A DNA stretch of 64,000 nt from CALINF01 sp039980455 (GTDB taxonomy: Bacteria; Pseudomonadota; Gammaproteobacteria; Pseudomonadales; Halieaceae), in contig JBDXCG010000003.1 in NCBI GenBank assembly GCA_039980455.1, positions 1,488,001-1,552,000 on the forward strand. The letters are read 5' to 3'. This document shows, in pieces, positions 50,115 to 59,700 of this stretch (the stretch's first letter is position 1; every line of letters begins with the position of its first letter). The position numbers and the translations under genes were made by a program. The notes beneath the pieces are model-generated. The model saw only the letters and a program-made list of their open reading frames with translations. It ran no database searches and was not told where the DNA came from.

Positions 50115-50543
50115 TCAGCCGCGGCCACACAGCTCGCTGGCGGCAAAAAAGTACGCAATTTCGCGTGCGGCCGACTCAGTAGAATCCGAACCGTGTACGG
50201 CATTAGCGTCAATAGACTCAGCAAAATCGGCACGGATAGTGCCCGCATCAGCTTCCTGGGGGTTGGTAGCTCCCATCAACTCGCGATTTTTCGCAACCGC
50301 TCCTTCTCCTTCGAGAACCTGTACAACCACAGGGCCGGATGTCATGAATTCGATCAGAGCAGGAAAGAAAGGACGCTCGCGGTGCTCTGCATAAAAGCCA
50401 CCGGCCACTTCATCACTAAGGCGCAGCATCTTGGAGCCGACTATCTGCAGTCCATTGCTCTCAAAGCGCGAGTAGATTTTGCCGATGATGTTTTTACCCA
50501 CTGCATCGGGCTTGATAATTGAAAGTGTGCGCTCTACGGCCAT
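50115..50543 (-). CDS. ndk: Nucleoside diphosphate kinase
   Basis: Transfers phosphate between nucleoside tri- and diphosphates through a phospho-His; 142 residues from ATG 50543 (MAVERTLSIIKPD), preceded by CTGGAGATTTTCCG. The catalytic His lies in NAVHGSDS (about 114-121). Blocks NIIGKIYSRFESNGLQIVGSKM and GPVVVQVLEGEGAVAKNRELMGATNP confirm it. Its own promoter (TATAAT, 50642-50647) lies in the gap to iscS, in a place where isc genes are usually found. Confidence 0.99.
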   Translation of the reverse strand: MAVERTLSIIKPDAVGKNIIGKIYSRFESNGLQIVGSKMLRLSDEVAGGFYAEHRERPFFPALIEFMTSGPVVVQVLEGEGAVAKNRELMGATNPQEADAGTIRADFAESIDANAVHGSDSTESAAREIAYFFAASELCGRG

Positions 50544-50641
50544 CGGAAAATCTCCAGAAAAAAATGTATTTAGGGTGCCTATCCAAGCCACGCCTCGTTC
50601 AGCGAGACGGGTAGCAGGGACGGCATGCTAGAAGCGGCGCA

Positions 50642-50670
50642 ATTATACGGATATTGGGCCTTCTTTTCAC
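50642..50670 (-). promoter_or_regulatory. Sigma70-type promoter of ndk
   Basis: On the minus strand a consensus -10 TATAAT (50642-50647) is separated by 17 bases from a weak -35 GTGAAA (50665-50670). The predicted start lies nearly 100 bases upstream of the ndk ATG. The rest of the 255-base gap to iscS shows no gene I can support. Confidence 0.7.
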
Positions 50671-50798
50671 CCTAAACAGAGGCCTGAGATAAGATTCTTT
50701 TCTATATAAATCAGTACCTTAGTTTTGAGGGCCCGAAAAGCGACAATTTCACAGTAAAACGAGAAGCCGTGGGAGTCACCCGCGTAACTGGAGCACGC

Positions 50799-51989
50799 TC
50801 AAACCGATTCTCTATGGGCCCGGTTTTCCCACTGGGACGACCCTTCCCGCAGGCGATTGACAGCCGTGACTACTTGTTCAGCAGCGTAACGCGCCTCTTC
50901 CTCCGTCGTGAATCGTCCAAAGCTGAATCGCAGCGAACTGTGCGCCAACTCATCTGATAGGCCAAGTGCCTTGAGAACATAAGAAGGCTCCAGACTGGCG
51001 GACGTGCAGGCTGAACCACTCGAGATCGCTAAATCCTTAAGCGCCATCAATAGAGATTCGCCCTCAACGTAGCCAAAGTGAACATTCAAGGCACCTGGCA
51101 GACGACTATCGATGGATCCATTGATACCAATATCCTCCAGCCGTCCTATACCCCGCCAAAATACATCTCTCAATGCGACAAGCCGCTGCGCCTCTGCCTC
51201 CATTTCATCGCCCGCAAGCCGCGCAGCCTCGCCAATCGCTGCAATTTGATGGGTGGGCAATGTTCCCGAACGCATTCCTCGTTCGTGGCCACCGCCGTGT
51301 ATCTGCTGCGCTATCGTGATGCGCGGACTACGCCGGACATATAGAATTCCGATTCCCTTGGGGCCATAGAACTTGTGCCCGGACGCTGATAAAAGGTCGA
51401 TCTGCATCGCCTCTACATCGATATTAATCTTGCCTACGCTCTGCGCCGCGTCAACGTGCAGAGGCACACCGGCGGCCGCTGTGATAGCGCCGATTGCGGC
51501 GATGTCATTGACGGTACCGATCTCGTTGTTGGCGTGCATGATGCTAACCAGCACCGTATTGTCACGAAGCGCAGCATGCACGTGAGCCGGATCGATAATA
51601 CCCGCGCGGTCAGGCACCAGATATGTCACTTCGCACCCCTGCTGCTCGAGGTGCTTACACGTGTCCAATACTGCTTTGTGCTCAATGGCGGTCGTCACAA
51701 TATGGGGGCACCCCTGCTGCGAGGCCTCTACCACACCCTTAATCGCAAGATTGTCGGCCTCGGTGGCACCAGAGGTGTAAACGATCTCTCGCGGGTCTGC
51801 ACCAATCAGGTCGGCCAGTTGGCGCCGCGCCATCTCCACCGACTGTTCGGCGAGCCAGCCAAAACGATGAGAGCGGGAGGCCGGGTTGCCAAAATTTCCA
51901 TCCAGGGTCAGGCATTCGGAGAGCTTTTGCGCTACTCGCGGATCGACGGGGGTGGTGGCCAGATAGTCGAGATATATTGGTGTTTTCAT
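50799..51989 (-). CDS. iscS: Cysteine desulfurase IscS, lacking the usual C-terminal tail
   Basis: A PLP enzyme that takes sulfur from cysteine for Fe-S clusters, thiolated tRNAs and cofactors; 396 residues. It aligns visibly with E. coli IscS from the start (YLDYLATTPVDPRVAQKLSE), with PLP Lys in SASGHKFYGPKG (about 204) and active-site Cys loop SSGSACTSASLEPSYVL (about 321-337). It ends at NRLREGSSQWENRAHRESV, without the DLNSIEWAHH tail of E. coli IscS, which contributes to IscU contact. No iscR, iscU, iscA, hscB, hscA or fdx lies between trmJ and ndk. A tRNA- or SUF-linked role is inference. Confidence 0.93.
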   Translation of the reverse strand: MKTPIYLDYLATTPVDPRVAQKLSECLTLDGNFGNPASRSHRFGWLAEQSVEMARRQLADLIGADPREIVYTSGATEADNLAIKGVVEASQQGCPHIVTTAIEHKAVLDTCKHLEQQGCEVTYLVPDRAGIIDPAHVHAALRDNTVLVSIMHANNEIGTVNDIAAIGAITAAAGVPLHVDAAQSVGKINIDVEAMQIDLLSASGHKFYGPKGIGILYVRRSPRITIAQQIHGGGHERGMRSGTLPTHQIAAIGEAARLAGDEMEAEAQRLVALRDVFWRGIGRLEDIGINGSIDSRLPGALNVHFGYVEGESLLMALKDLAISSGSACTSASLEPSYVLKALGLSDELAHSSLRFSFGRFTTEEEARYAAEQVVTAVNRLREGSSQWENRAHRESV

Positions 51990-52011
51990 TGCAGTCCTGT
52001 CGCTCCTAAAA

Positions 52012-52776
52012 TCACTGACCCGACGCGTCGTCTTCCCGCTGAGCCTTGCGCACCCATTTCTGAGTCTGCGTCAGCACACCGCGCAAAATATTCAATTCCA
52101 TCTCGTCCAGGCGCACTCGACTATACAACCTGCGCAAGCGCACCATGAGCTGTCGTGGTGCGTCAGGGTCAAGAAAATCGATATCGACGAGCGTTTGTTC
52201 AAGGTGATCATAAAAACGCTCCATATTTTCTCGCGTGCTGAAAGGCGTATCCCAGCCACTCTCGGACGAAGCAGGCAACTCGTCTTCCGCCAGCAGCATG
52301 CGCAGTTCGTAGCACACGATCTGTACTGCCATCGCCAGGTTCAGCGAGCTGTAGGCCTCAGAGGTGGGGATATTAAGATGCAAGTTGCAAACTTTAAGCT
52401 CATCGTTGGTAAGCCCTCTGTCCTCACGCCCAAACAAGACAGCCACCTGCTCGCCACGGGCACTGGCTTGTCCCATCTGCTGCGCACACCGTCGAGGATC
52501 GAGCAGCGGCCAGGGAATTCGTCGTCCCCGGGCACTGGTGCCCACCACGAACTGACAATCTCCAATAGCCTCCTCCAGGGTCTCGCAAACAACAGCGGTT
52601 TCCAGCACGTCTCCCGCCGAGGCAGCACGCCACTGAGCCTGCTCGTCAGGAAACTGCCTTGGTGCGACTAGGAAAAGGCGTCCCAGCCCCATATTTTTCA
52701 TGGCACGCGCCACGCCACCAATGTTGCCAGGATGACTGGTATTGACCAGAACAATGCGAATTGAATCAAGATTCAT
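52012..52776 (-). CDS. trmJ: tRNA (cytidine/uridine-2'-O) methyltransferase TrmJ
   Basis: A SPOUT-fold enzyme that methylates the ribose at tRNA position 32; 254 residues. The opening RIVLVNTSHPGNIGGVARAMKNMGLGRL (about 7-34) and knot-forming VAVLFGREDRGLTNDEL (about 113-129) and PTSEAYSSLNLAMAVQIVCYEL are typical. A C-terminal extension (about 165-254) matches the TrmJ-specific domain. It is divergent from suhB and 22 bases upstream of iscS; in most relatives iscR lies in that position. Confidence 0.96.
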   Translation of the reverse strand: MNLDSIRIVLVNTSHPGNIGGVARAMKNMGLGRLFLVAPRQFPDEQAQWRAASAGDVLETAVVCETLEEAIGDCQFVVGTSARGRRIPWPLLDPRRCAQQMGQASARGEQVAVLFGREDRGLTNDELKVCNLHLNIPTSEAYSSLNLAMAVQIVCYELRMLLAEDELPASSESGWDTPFSTRENMERFYDHLEQTLVDIDFLDPDAPRQLMVRLRRLYSRVRLDEMELNILRGVLTQTQKWVRKAQREDDASGQ

Positions 52777-52882
52777 AAAGCGCTCTAAAGGCTAATAACT
52801 ACCATAGCGAAAAGCCCAATAGTGTAGCAGATTTCGCCTTATGCCTGCGTGACAGACGTATCCCTGCAGCACTCGGTGCTGC

Positions 52883-52888
52883 TATAAT
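52883..52888 (+). promoter_or_regulatory. Consensus -10 box of suhB
   Basis: TATAAT lies 34 bases upstream of ATG 52922 in the trmJ/suhB divergent gap. No good -35 lies at the usual 16-18-base distance. Confidence 0.45.
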
Positions 52889-52921
52889 CGCGCGCCCGTA
52901 TTGCATGCTCAGGACACAGTT

Positions 52922-53716
52922 ATGGAACCGATGGTCAATATCGCACTTCGTGCCGCCCGCAAGGTTGGTGAGCAGATCGTGCGCGCATCGGATGACCTGG
53001 ACCATCTCGAGGTTAAGTCAAAAAGCCTGAATGACTTCGTGTCCGAAGTGGATGTCACTACAGAGCAGGAGATCAAGTACCAGCTGCAGAAAGCGTATCC
53101 GGATCATGCTGTTTTGGGAGAAGAGTCCGGGCTAACGGGTGCTGAAGATGCAGACTATTGCTGGATCATCGATCCGCTCGATGGTACAACCAATTTCGTT
53201 CGTGGCATCCCTCACTACGCTGTCTCCATCGCCTGCTTGTACAAGGGCAAACTGGAGCACGCCATCATCGTTGATCCCGTGCGACGAGAAGAGTTTACCG
53301 CCTCGCGCGGTCGCGGCGCGCAACTCAACGGGCGCCGCATCAGGGTTAGCAAAAGACCCAGCCTGGATGGCGCTTTGCTAGGTACGGGCATCCCATTCAA
53401 AGATCACTGCGACGACAAGCTTGCTCCCTACAGCAAGTCCATAGAAATACTCGCGGGGCAATGCGCTGGCATACGTCGCACGGGCGCCGCGTCACTTGAT
53501 CTAGCCTACGTCGCTGCAGGTCGACTCGACGCGTTCTGGGAAATAGGCTTAGCTAAATGGGACATTGCCGCTGGGGCTCTGTTGATTAGAGAGGCTGGTG
53601 GACTGGTGGCCGACATCAACGGCTCAGAATCCTTCCTGGAATCCGGCAACATTGTATGCGGCAACCCAAAGTGCTTCAAAGCCGTGCTACAAGTTACCAA
53701 ACCTCTGCTCAGCTAG
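52922..53716 (+). CDS. suhB: Inositol-1-monophosphatase SuhB
   Basis: A Mg-dependent phosphatase that in E. coli also joins the rRNA antitermination complex; 264 residues from ATG 52922 (MEPMVNIALRAARK). Metal-binding motifs are GEESG (about 67-71), WIIDPLDGTTNFVRGIPHY (about 81-99) and the late IGLAKWDIAAGALLIREAGG (about 209-228). An in-frame TTG at 52901 is less likely. It is divergent from trmJ and converges on secF, the usual suhB/trmJ arrangement. Confidence 0.97.
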   Translation: MEPMVNIALRAARKVGEQIVRASDDLDHLEVKSKSLNDFVSEVDVTTEQEIKYQLQKAYPDHAVLGEESGLTGAEDADYCWIIDPLDGTTNFVRGIPHYAVSIACLYKGKLEHAIIVDPVRREEFTASRGRGAQLNGRRIRVSKRPSLDGALLGTGIPFKDHCDDKLAPYSKSIEILAGQCAGIRRTGAASLDLAYVAAGRLDAFWEIGLAKWDIAAGALLIREAGGLVADINGSESFLESGNIVCGNPKCFKAVLQVTKPLLS

Positions 53717-53793
53717 AACCGAATACACAAAACCCGACTCTTGCTCCACTCAGGCTATAGCACTGCCGTGCGTGCAGCAGTTAAGGGCACTTC

Positions 53794-53816
53794 GCCTGAC
53801 TCGTTGCGAGGCAGGC
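53794..53816. terminator. Hairpin between convergent suhB and secF
   Basis: GCCTG-A-CTCG pairs with CGAG-G-CAGGC across a three-base loop, one mismatch within a 10-bp stem, in the 107-base gap between stops at 53716 and 53824. No clear T-run follows, so termination efficiency is uncertain. Confidence 0.45.
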
Positions 53817-53823
53817 TTAAGCT

Positions 53824-54738
53824 TCAGGGAGACAGGTCTTCCTGTTCGGCGCCCTCTTTCACTGGGATCATAAGGTCCTCTTTACTGATACCCAGCATTA
53901 GAAGCGCATTCGCTGCCACATAGATAGACGAATAGGTACCAATAGCCACACCAACGATCAGGGCAATCGCAAACCCATTAATCATCTCTCCACCGAACAA
54001 TGCAAGCGATAGCAGCACCAGTAAAGTGGTCAGCGAGGTTACCAATGTTCTGCCTAATGTCTCTGTGAGGGATATATTGATCACCTCTACCGGGTCCGAA
54101 CGCCGCAGCTTGCGGAAGTTTTCCCGTATTCGATCAGACACCACGATAGTGTCGTTCAGGGAATAGCCGATCACCGCCAGCAGCGCCGCCAGTACGGTCA
54201 GATCAAATTCCATACCCACAATTGAGAAAAAACCGAGCGTAATAATCACGTCGTGAACCAACGCGGCGACCGCGCCAATAGCAAACTTAAGCTGAAATCG
54301 AAACGCAATGTAGAGCATGACTAGGGCCAGCGCCAACAACATCGCCAGTCCACCTTGTTCGCGAAGTTCATCACCCACCTGCGGACCCACAAACTCTATT
54401 CGGCGCAACACGACTTCACCCTCAAAGTTATCTTGCAGCAACGTCAGCAACGCCGCCCCTTCCTGGTCGGAATACCCTTGCGGCAAGCGAATCAATACGT
54501 CTCGATCGGTGCCGAAACTGACCACAATCGCCCCTGCGTAGCCCTGCGTATTCAGTGTGTCGCGCAGCGAGTTCAGGCTCACTGTTTCGCTGTAATGTAC
54601 CTCCACCAATGTACCGCCGGTGAAATCCAGTCCCCAGTTCAGCTGGCGCGTCGCCAGGCTCCCTATGGAGACAATGAGCAGTATCAGGGAGAACAGCACC
54701 GCCAGCTTGCGCTGACCCATAAAGTTGATCACTTTCAT
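53824..54738 (-). CDS. secF: Protein translocase subunit SecF
   Basis: An inner-membrane partner of SecD that uses the proton gradient to drive late steps of protein export; 304 residues. The opening RQLNWGLDFTGGTLVEVHY block, FVGPQVGDELREQGGLAML, and VIGYSLNDTIVVSDRIRENFRKLR (about 190-213) are diagnostic. Six membrane segments are expected and visible. Its ATG overlaps the TGA of secD (ATGA), so the two are translationally coupled. yajC, which usually precedes secD, is absent here. Confidence 0.97.
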   Translation of the reverse strand: MKVINFMGQRKLAVLFSLILLIVSIGSLATRQLNWGLDFTGGTLVEVHYSETVSLNSLRDTLNTQGYAGAIVVSFGTDRDVLIRLPQGYSDQEGAALLTLLQDNFEGEVVLRRIEFVGPQVGDELREQGGLAMLLALALVMLYIAFRFQLKFAIGAVAALVHDVIITLGFFSIVGMEFDLTVLAALLAVIGYSLNDTIVVSDRIRENFRKLRRSDPVEVINISLTETLGRTLVTSLTTLLVLLSLALFGGEMINGFAIALIVGVAIGTYSSIYVAANALLMLGISKEDLMIPVKEGAEQEDLSP

Positions 54739-56630
54739 GCTGCATCTCCCGCTGGCTTTCGGCCACCAATGGACAGAGTGCGCACCTTGCGCCCCCCGTA
54801 GAACAGGTTCACCAAGGCGCGTGTGCCCATGATTGCAGTGAACATGGAGGTCACAATTCCCACCGACAGGGTGACGGCAAATCCTTTAACCGGGCCAGTA
54901 CCCACTGCATACAGAATAACCGCCACAATCAATGTCGTAATGTTGGCATCAAGAATAGTGGCTACGGCACGTTCAAAGCCCGAGTGGATAGCCATCTGAG
55001 GCGACAAGCCAGCGGCGGTCTCCTCGCGTATCCGCGAGAATATGAGCACATTGGCGTCCACGGCCATCCCCACTGTTAACACAATGCCCGCGATACCAGG
55101 CAACGTTAAAGTCGCACCAATCAGTGACATAAAGGCTATCAACAGCATGAGGTTGGCACTGAGCGCTATTACCGCCGCAACCCCAAACACTCGGTAATAC
55201 AAAATCATAAATAAAACGACAAGCGCCAGACCGTACTGCACCGACTTTACGCCTAGCCGTATATTTTCGGCCCCCAGCGATGGCCCCACAGTACGTTCTT
55301 CAACGAATGAAATAGGCGCTGCGAGCGCACCGGCACGCAACATCAATGCGAGTTCAGAGGACTCGATCGGACTATCGAGGCCCGTGATCTGAAACTGAGC
55401 ACCAAGCGCTTGCTGAATAATAGGCGCGGTAAGCAATTTCTTTTCATCGTAGGGAATCTTGATGATCTTTTCGGTACCGTCTTCCTGCATCTCGTAGCGG
55501 GTTCGATACTTGCGTTCGATAAACAGAACACCCATGCGTCGCTTAACGTTGTTGCGCGTAGCGCGCGACATCAAGGTTCCACCCTCGCTATCAAGACTGA
55601 TCTGCACATTGGGCTGACCATTCTGGTCGAAACTGGCCTGAGCATTGGAAACACGTTCACCCGTGATGATCACGTCGCGTTCCAGCCACTCGCTCATGCC
55701 GGCACGGTCTTCACTGCGATACTCGTACTGCTGCTTCTCAGCGGCTGACGCATCGATATTAGCCACCAGTCGAAACTCCAGGTTGGCGACTTTACCCAAG
55801 ATTCGCTTGGCCTCGGCGGTGTCCTGAATACCCGGCAACTCCACCACGATTCTGTTTTGACCCTGGCGCTGCACCAATGGCTCAGAAACACCCAGCTCAT
55901 TCACTCGGTTACGCAGTGTTGTGAGGTTTTGGCTTACGGAGTAGTCCGCGATCTCTTTACGCGTTTGCTCGGTCATAACCGCGAGCAAACCCCAGTCCTC
56001 GCCTTCGTCCACTCGGTCCAGCACCAGCTCCGGGTGATTCTCCGCAACAATCGCACGAGCTTGCTCGCGTAGTTCTTCAGAGCGAAAACGAGCTGCCACT
56101 TTACCCTGATTATCCAAGGTGACTAGGCCTCGAATACGCTCCTCTCGCAACGCACGCTTGACCGCATTGACGTAATACTCCATGCGCCGGTCGATCGCTG
56201 CATCAACATCAACCTCGAGCTTAAAGTGCACACCACCGCTGAGATCCAGGCCGAGTTTCATGGGCTGGGCGCCATAGTCGCTGAGCCACGAAGGAGTAGT
56301 GGGCGCAAGGTTTAGCGCTACGATGAATCCATCACCCAGGGCACGAGACACCCGCGCCTGCGCGAGAAGTTGCGTTTCCGCATCGGCTAATCGCACCAAA
56401 GCGTTCCGTCCGCCAGGTTCTATGACTTCGCCAAAATGCTCAACGTCGGCTTCTTCAAGGGCGGCCAATGCTCTATTGAGCACCTTGTCATCAATGATCT
56501 GCGAGCTGCTTTCGCCCGTGATTTGTAGTGCAGGATCGGGGGCATACAAATTTGGAGCCGCATAAAATAACCCTACTAATACGACGGTTAGCACTAGCAG
56601 GTATTTCCACAGCGGATACTTATTTAACAT
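54735..56630 (-). CDS. secD: Protein translocase subunit SecD
   Basis: The large partner of SecF; 631 residues, similar to E. coli SecD (615). N-terminal helix PLWKYLLVLTVVLVGLFYAA, the large periplasmic P1 domain with LGLDLSGGVHFKLEVDVDAA (about 127-146), then five membrane helices including AGIVLTVGMAVDANVLIFSRIREE (about 520-543). It has its own promoter and a GC-rich leader hairpin upstream. Its usual cistron partners tgt and yajC are missing; here it lies behind purL, so the secDF unit has been relocated or separated. Confidence 0.97.
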   Translation of the reverse strand: MLNKYPLWKYLLVLTVVLVGLFYAAPNLYAPDPALQITGESSSQIIDDKVLNRALAALEEADVEHFGEVIEPGGRNALVRLADAETQLLAQARVSRALGDGFIVALNLAPTTPSWLSDYGAQPMKLGLDLSGGVHFKLEVDVDAAIDRRMEYYVNAVKRALREERIRGLVTLDNQGKVAARFRSEELREQARAIVAENHPELVLDRVDEGEDWGLLAVMTEQTRKEIADYSVSQNLTTLRNRVNELGVSEPLVQRQGQNRIVVELPGIQDTAEAKRILGKVANLEFRLVANIDASAAEKQQYEYRSEDRAGMSEWLERDVIITGERVSNAQASFDQNGQPNVQISLDSEGGTLMSRATRNNVKRRMGVLFIERKYRTRYEMQEDGTEKIIKIPYDEKKLLTAPIIQQALGAQFQITGLDSPIESSELALMLRAGALAAPISFVEERTVGPSLGAENIRLGVKSVQYGLALVVLFMILYYRVFGVAAVIALSANLMLLIAFMSLIGATLTLPGIAGIVLTVGMAVDANVLIFSRIREETAAGLSPQMAIHSGFERAVATILDANITTLIVAVILYAVGTGPVKGFAVTLSVGIVTSMFTAIMGTRALVNLFYGGRKVRTLSIGGRKPAGDAA

Positions 56631-56649
56631 AGTATTGCTCTTACAGGAG

Positions 56650-56675
56650 GGCGGGGACGAGGTTTAGACCCCGCC
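56650..56675 (-). repeat. GC-rich leader hairpin of secD
   Basis: GGCGGGG and CCCCGCC, seven exact pairs, flank a 12-base loop in the secD leader, between its promoter and the ATG 20 bases further on. It could modulate translation; no ligand-binding consensus was recognised. Confidence 0.4.
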
Positions 56676-56687
56676 AAAAAGGCGCCC

Positions 56688-56715
56688 ATTATAAAGAAAC
56701 GGTTGGGGGTCACAA
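56688..56715 (-). promoter_or_regulatory. Sigma70-type promoter of secDF
   Basis: On the minus strand -35 TTGTGA (56710-56715), a 16-base spacer and consensus -10 TATAAT (56688-56693) lie directly behind the purL stop at 56729. It places secDF under its own control. Confidence 0.7.
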
Positions 56716-56728
56716 GCGCTGTAATAAC

Positions 56729-59700
56729 CTAACCCAACCACTGCCGAGCGTTACGGAACAATCGCAGCCAACCCGCGTCCTCGCCCCACTCCGATGGTGC
56801 CCACGAATGCTGCACCGTCCTGAACACCCGCTCCGGGTGCGGCATCATTATTGTGGCCCTGCCATCGAGCGATGTCAGGCCACTGATGCCTTCTGGTGAC
56901 CCGTTGGGGTTGGCCGGATAACGCGTCGCTCGGGTCAAGTCATTCTCCACATAACGCAAAGCGACAGCCCCAGAGGTGTCGCAGGCCGCCAGATCATTGG
57001 CGTTGGCGAACTCCGCCCTGCCCTCGCCGTGCGCCACTGCGATAGGTAGATGCGAACCCGCCATACCCTGCAGCAGTACTGATGCTGATTCCTGTACTTG
57101 AACCAGCGTCAGGCGCGCCTCGAATTGCTCTGACCGATTGCGCACAAAGCGCGGCCAGTGTTGTGCGCCCGGGATCAAATCCTTGAGCGTAGACACCATC
57201 TGACATCCGTTACACACGCCCAACGTAAACGTATCGGTACGATGAAAAAATTCACTGAAGGCATCGCGCGCCGCAGCATTGAACCGGATGCTCTTGGCCC
57301 AGCCCTCTCCCGCTCCCAGAACATCGCCGTAAGAAAACCCGCCGCAGGCCACCAACCCCTTAAATTCACTCAGTGCTATGCGTCCCGCCAGCACGTCGCT
57401 CATATGGACGTCCACTGGGTTGAATCCTGCGCGATGAAATGCAGCCGCCATCTCTACGTGCCCATTCACGCCCTGCTCTCGCAACACCGCCACGCGTGGG
57501 CGAATACCGGTCTGAATGAATGGCATCGCAATGTCATCCTGAGGGTCGAAGGTCAGTGCAGCAGACAATCCAGGATCGCTCTCGTGTCCAATGCGCTCAA
57601 ATTCCTCACGGGCACAGTCGGGGTTGTCTCGTAGCGACTGAATCTCAAAGCTGGTGCGCGACCAAAGCGCTTGCAGCCTGGCGCGGGAATCCTGCAGTAG
57701 CGTAGTCTGACCGTCTAAAACGGTAACAGTGTCACCCGGTATCGCTCGGCCTATGCGATGCAGGCAGTCAGACAGACCCAGGCTTTCGGCTTGCGCCAGT
57801 ACTCCGTCGAGTACGGCACTCGGCACCTGTAAGACGGCACCAGCCTCCTCGTTAAATAACTTCGCGAGCGCTTCACCAGGCACTAATGCCAGATCAATAT
57901 CGAGCCCGCAACGACCTGCAAAGGCCATTTCAACGAGTGTCGTCAACAAGCCGCCATCGGATCTGTCGTGATAGGCCAGCAGACTGCGCGCGGCTAGAAT
58001 CGACTGTACCAAGCTGAAAAATGCTTTCACATCTTCCGCGCGCTCTATATCCGGCGCAGTATCCCCTGTCTGGCCGAAAACTTGTGCCAACGCCGACGCG
58101 CCAAGGCGATTGGCGCCGCGACCAAGATCCAGCAATACGAGCTCAGACGGCGTATCAGGTTGCAATTGAGGTGTGACCGACAGCGTTGCATCAACCACTG
58201 GTGCAAAGGCTGTCACCACCAATGACACCGGAGCGGTAACCGATCGATCTTCCCCATCCTGCTCCCAGGTCGTGCGCATGGACATGGAATCCTTGCCCAC
58301 CGGGACAGTGATACCTAGCGCCGGACAAAACTCCATACCTACAGTGCGCACGGTGTCATACAGCACTTCATCTTCATTCCCGTAGCCTGCTGCACACATC
58401 CAATTCGCAGACAATTTGATGTCGCTCATCTGTGCAATTGAAGAAGCGCAGATATTGGTTATGGCCTCGGCGATCGCCATTCGAGCCGACGCAGGTCCGC
58501 TAATTAAAGCCAATGGCGTACGTTCACCAATCGCCATCGCCTCACCGGCATTACTGTCGTAGGAGACAGTGGTGACTGCGCAATCGGCAACGGGCACCTG
58601 CCAGGGACCTGCCATCTGGTCACGGGCAACCATGCCTGTCACGGTGCGATCACCAATAGTGATCAGGAAGTGCTTGCTGGCAACACTGGGTAGCTGGAGT
58701 ACACGATCAACGGCCTCTGCGACACTCACATCGAGCCTCAGACCCGGAAGTGCCACCGTTTGTCGATCCACGGTTCTGTGCATTTTGGGTGGCTTGCCAA
58801 ACAAAATAGACATGGGCAAATCAACGGGATAGTTGTCGAACTGTTTGTCGTCGACACTCAGGTGCAGTTCATCAGTCGCCTCACCAACAACCGCGTAGGG
58901 ACAGCGTTCGCGCACGCAGATTTCTTCAAACCTCGCCAGATTTTCAGGCTCCACCGCCATCACATAACGTTCCTGTGATTCATTGCACCAGATTTCCATC
59001 GGCGTCATACCTGGCTCGTCATTGGGTACAGAGCGCAGGTTAAAACGCCCCCCTCGACCACCATCCTTCACCAATTCCGGCAATGCATTGGACAGCCCTC
59101 CGGCTCCCACGTCATGAATGAACGCAATGGGGTTCTCCTCGCCTAGCTGCCAGCAACGATCTATAACCTCCTGGCAGCGTCGCTCCATTTCCGGATTCTG
59201 GCGCTGTACAGAAGCAAAATCGAGATCCTCATGGCTGCTACCGCTGGCCATCGATGACGCTGCGCCACCTCCCAGACCAATCAACATCGCGGGGCCGCCC
59301 AATACAATCAGCTTGGCACCAGCACCAAAATCGCCTTTCTCAACATGCTCTTGACGTACATTGCCAAAGCCACCTGCGAGCATGATCGGTTTGTGATAGC
59401 CGCGCACCTCGGGCCCATTAACACCCGCGGCCTCCTGCTCAAAACTTCTAAAGTAGCCACACAGGTTTGGTCGGCCAAATTCATTGTTGAACGCGGCGCC
59501 TCCTATCGGCCCCTCCGTCATGATGTCTAGTGCCGAAACAATGCGTGAAGGTTTCCCATAATCCGTTTCCCAAGGCTGGGCGTATCCCGGAATATTGAGG
59601 TTGGAGACGGAAAACCCCGTCATACCCACTTTGGGTTTGGAACCTCTACCTACGGCGCCCTCATCACGGATTTCGCCACCAGACCCGGTTCCGGCACCTG

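Noticed and set aside
50544..50798. Remnants of iscU/iscA in the iscS-ndk gap
   Set aside because: No Cys-rich scaffold motif or recognisable fragment in any frame; only the ndk promoter is evident.
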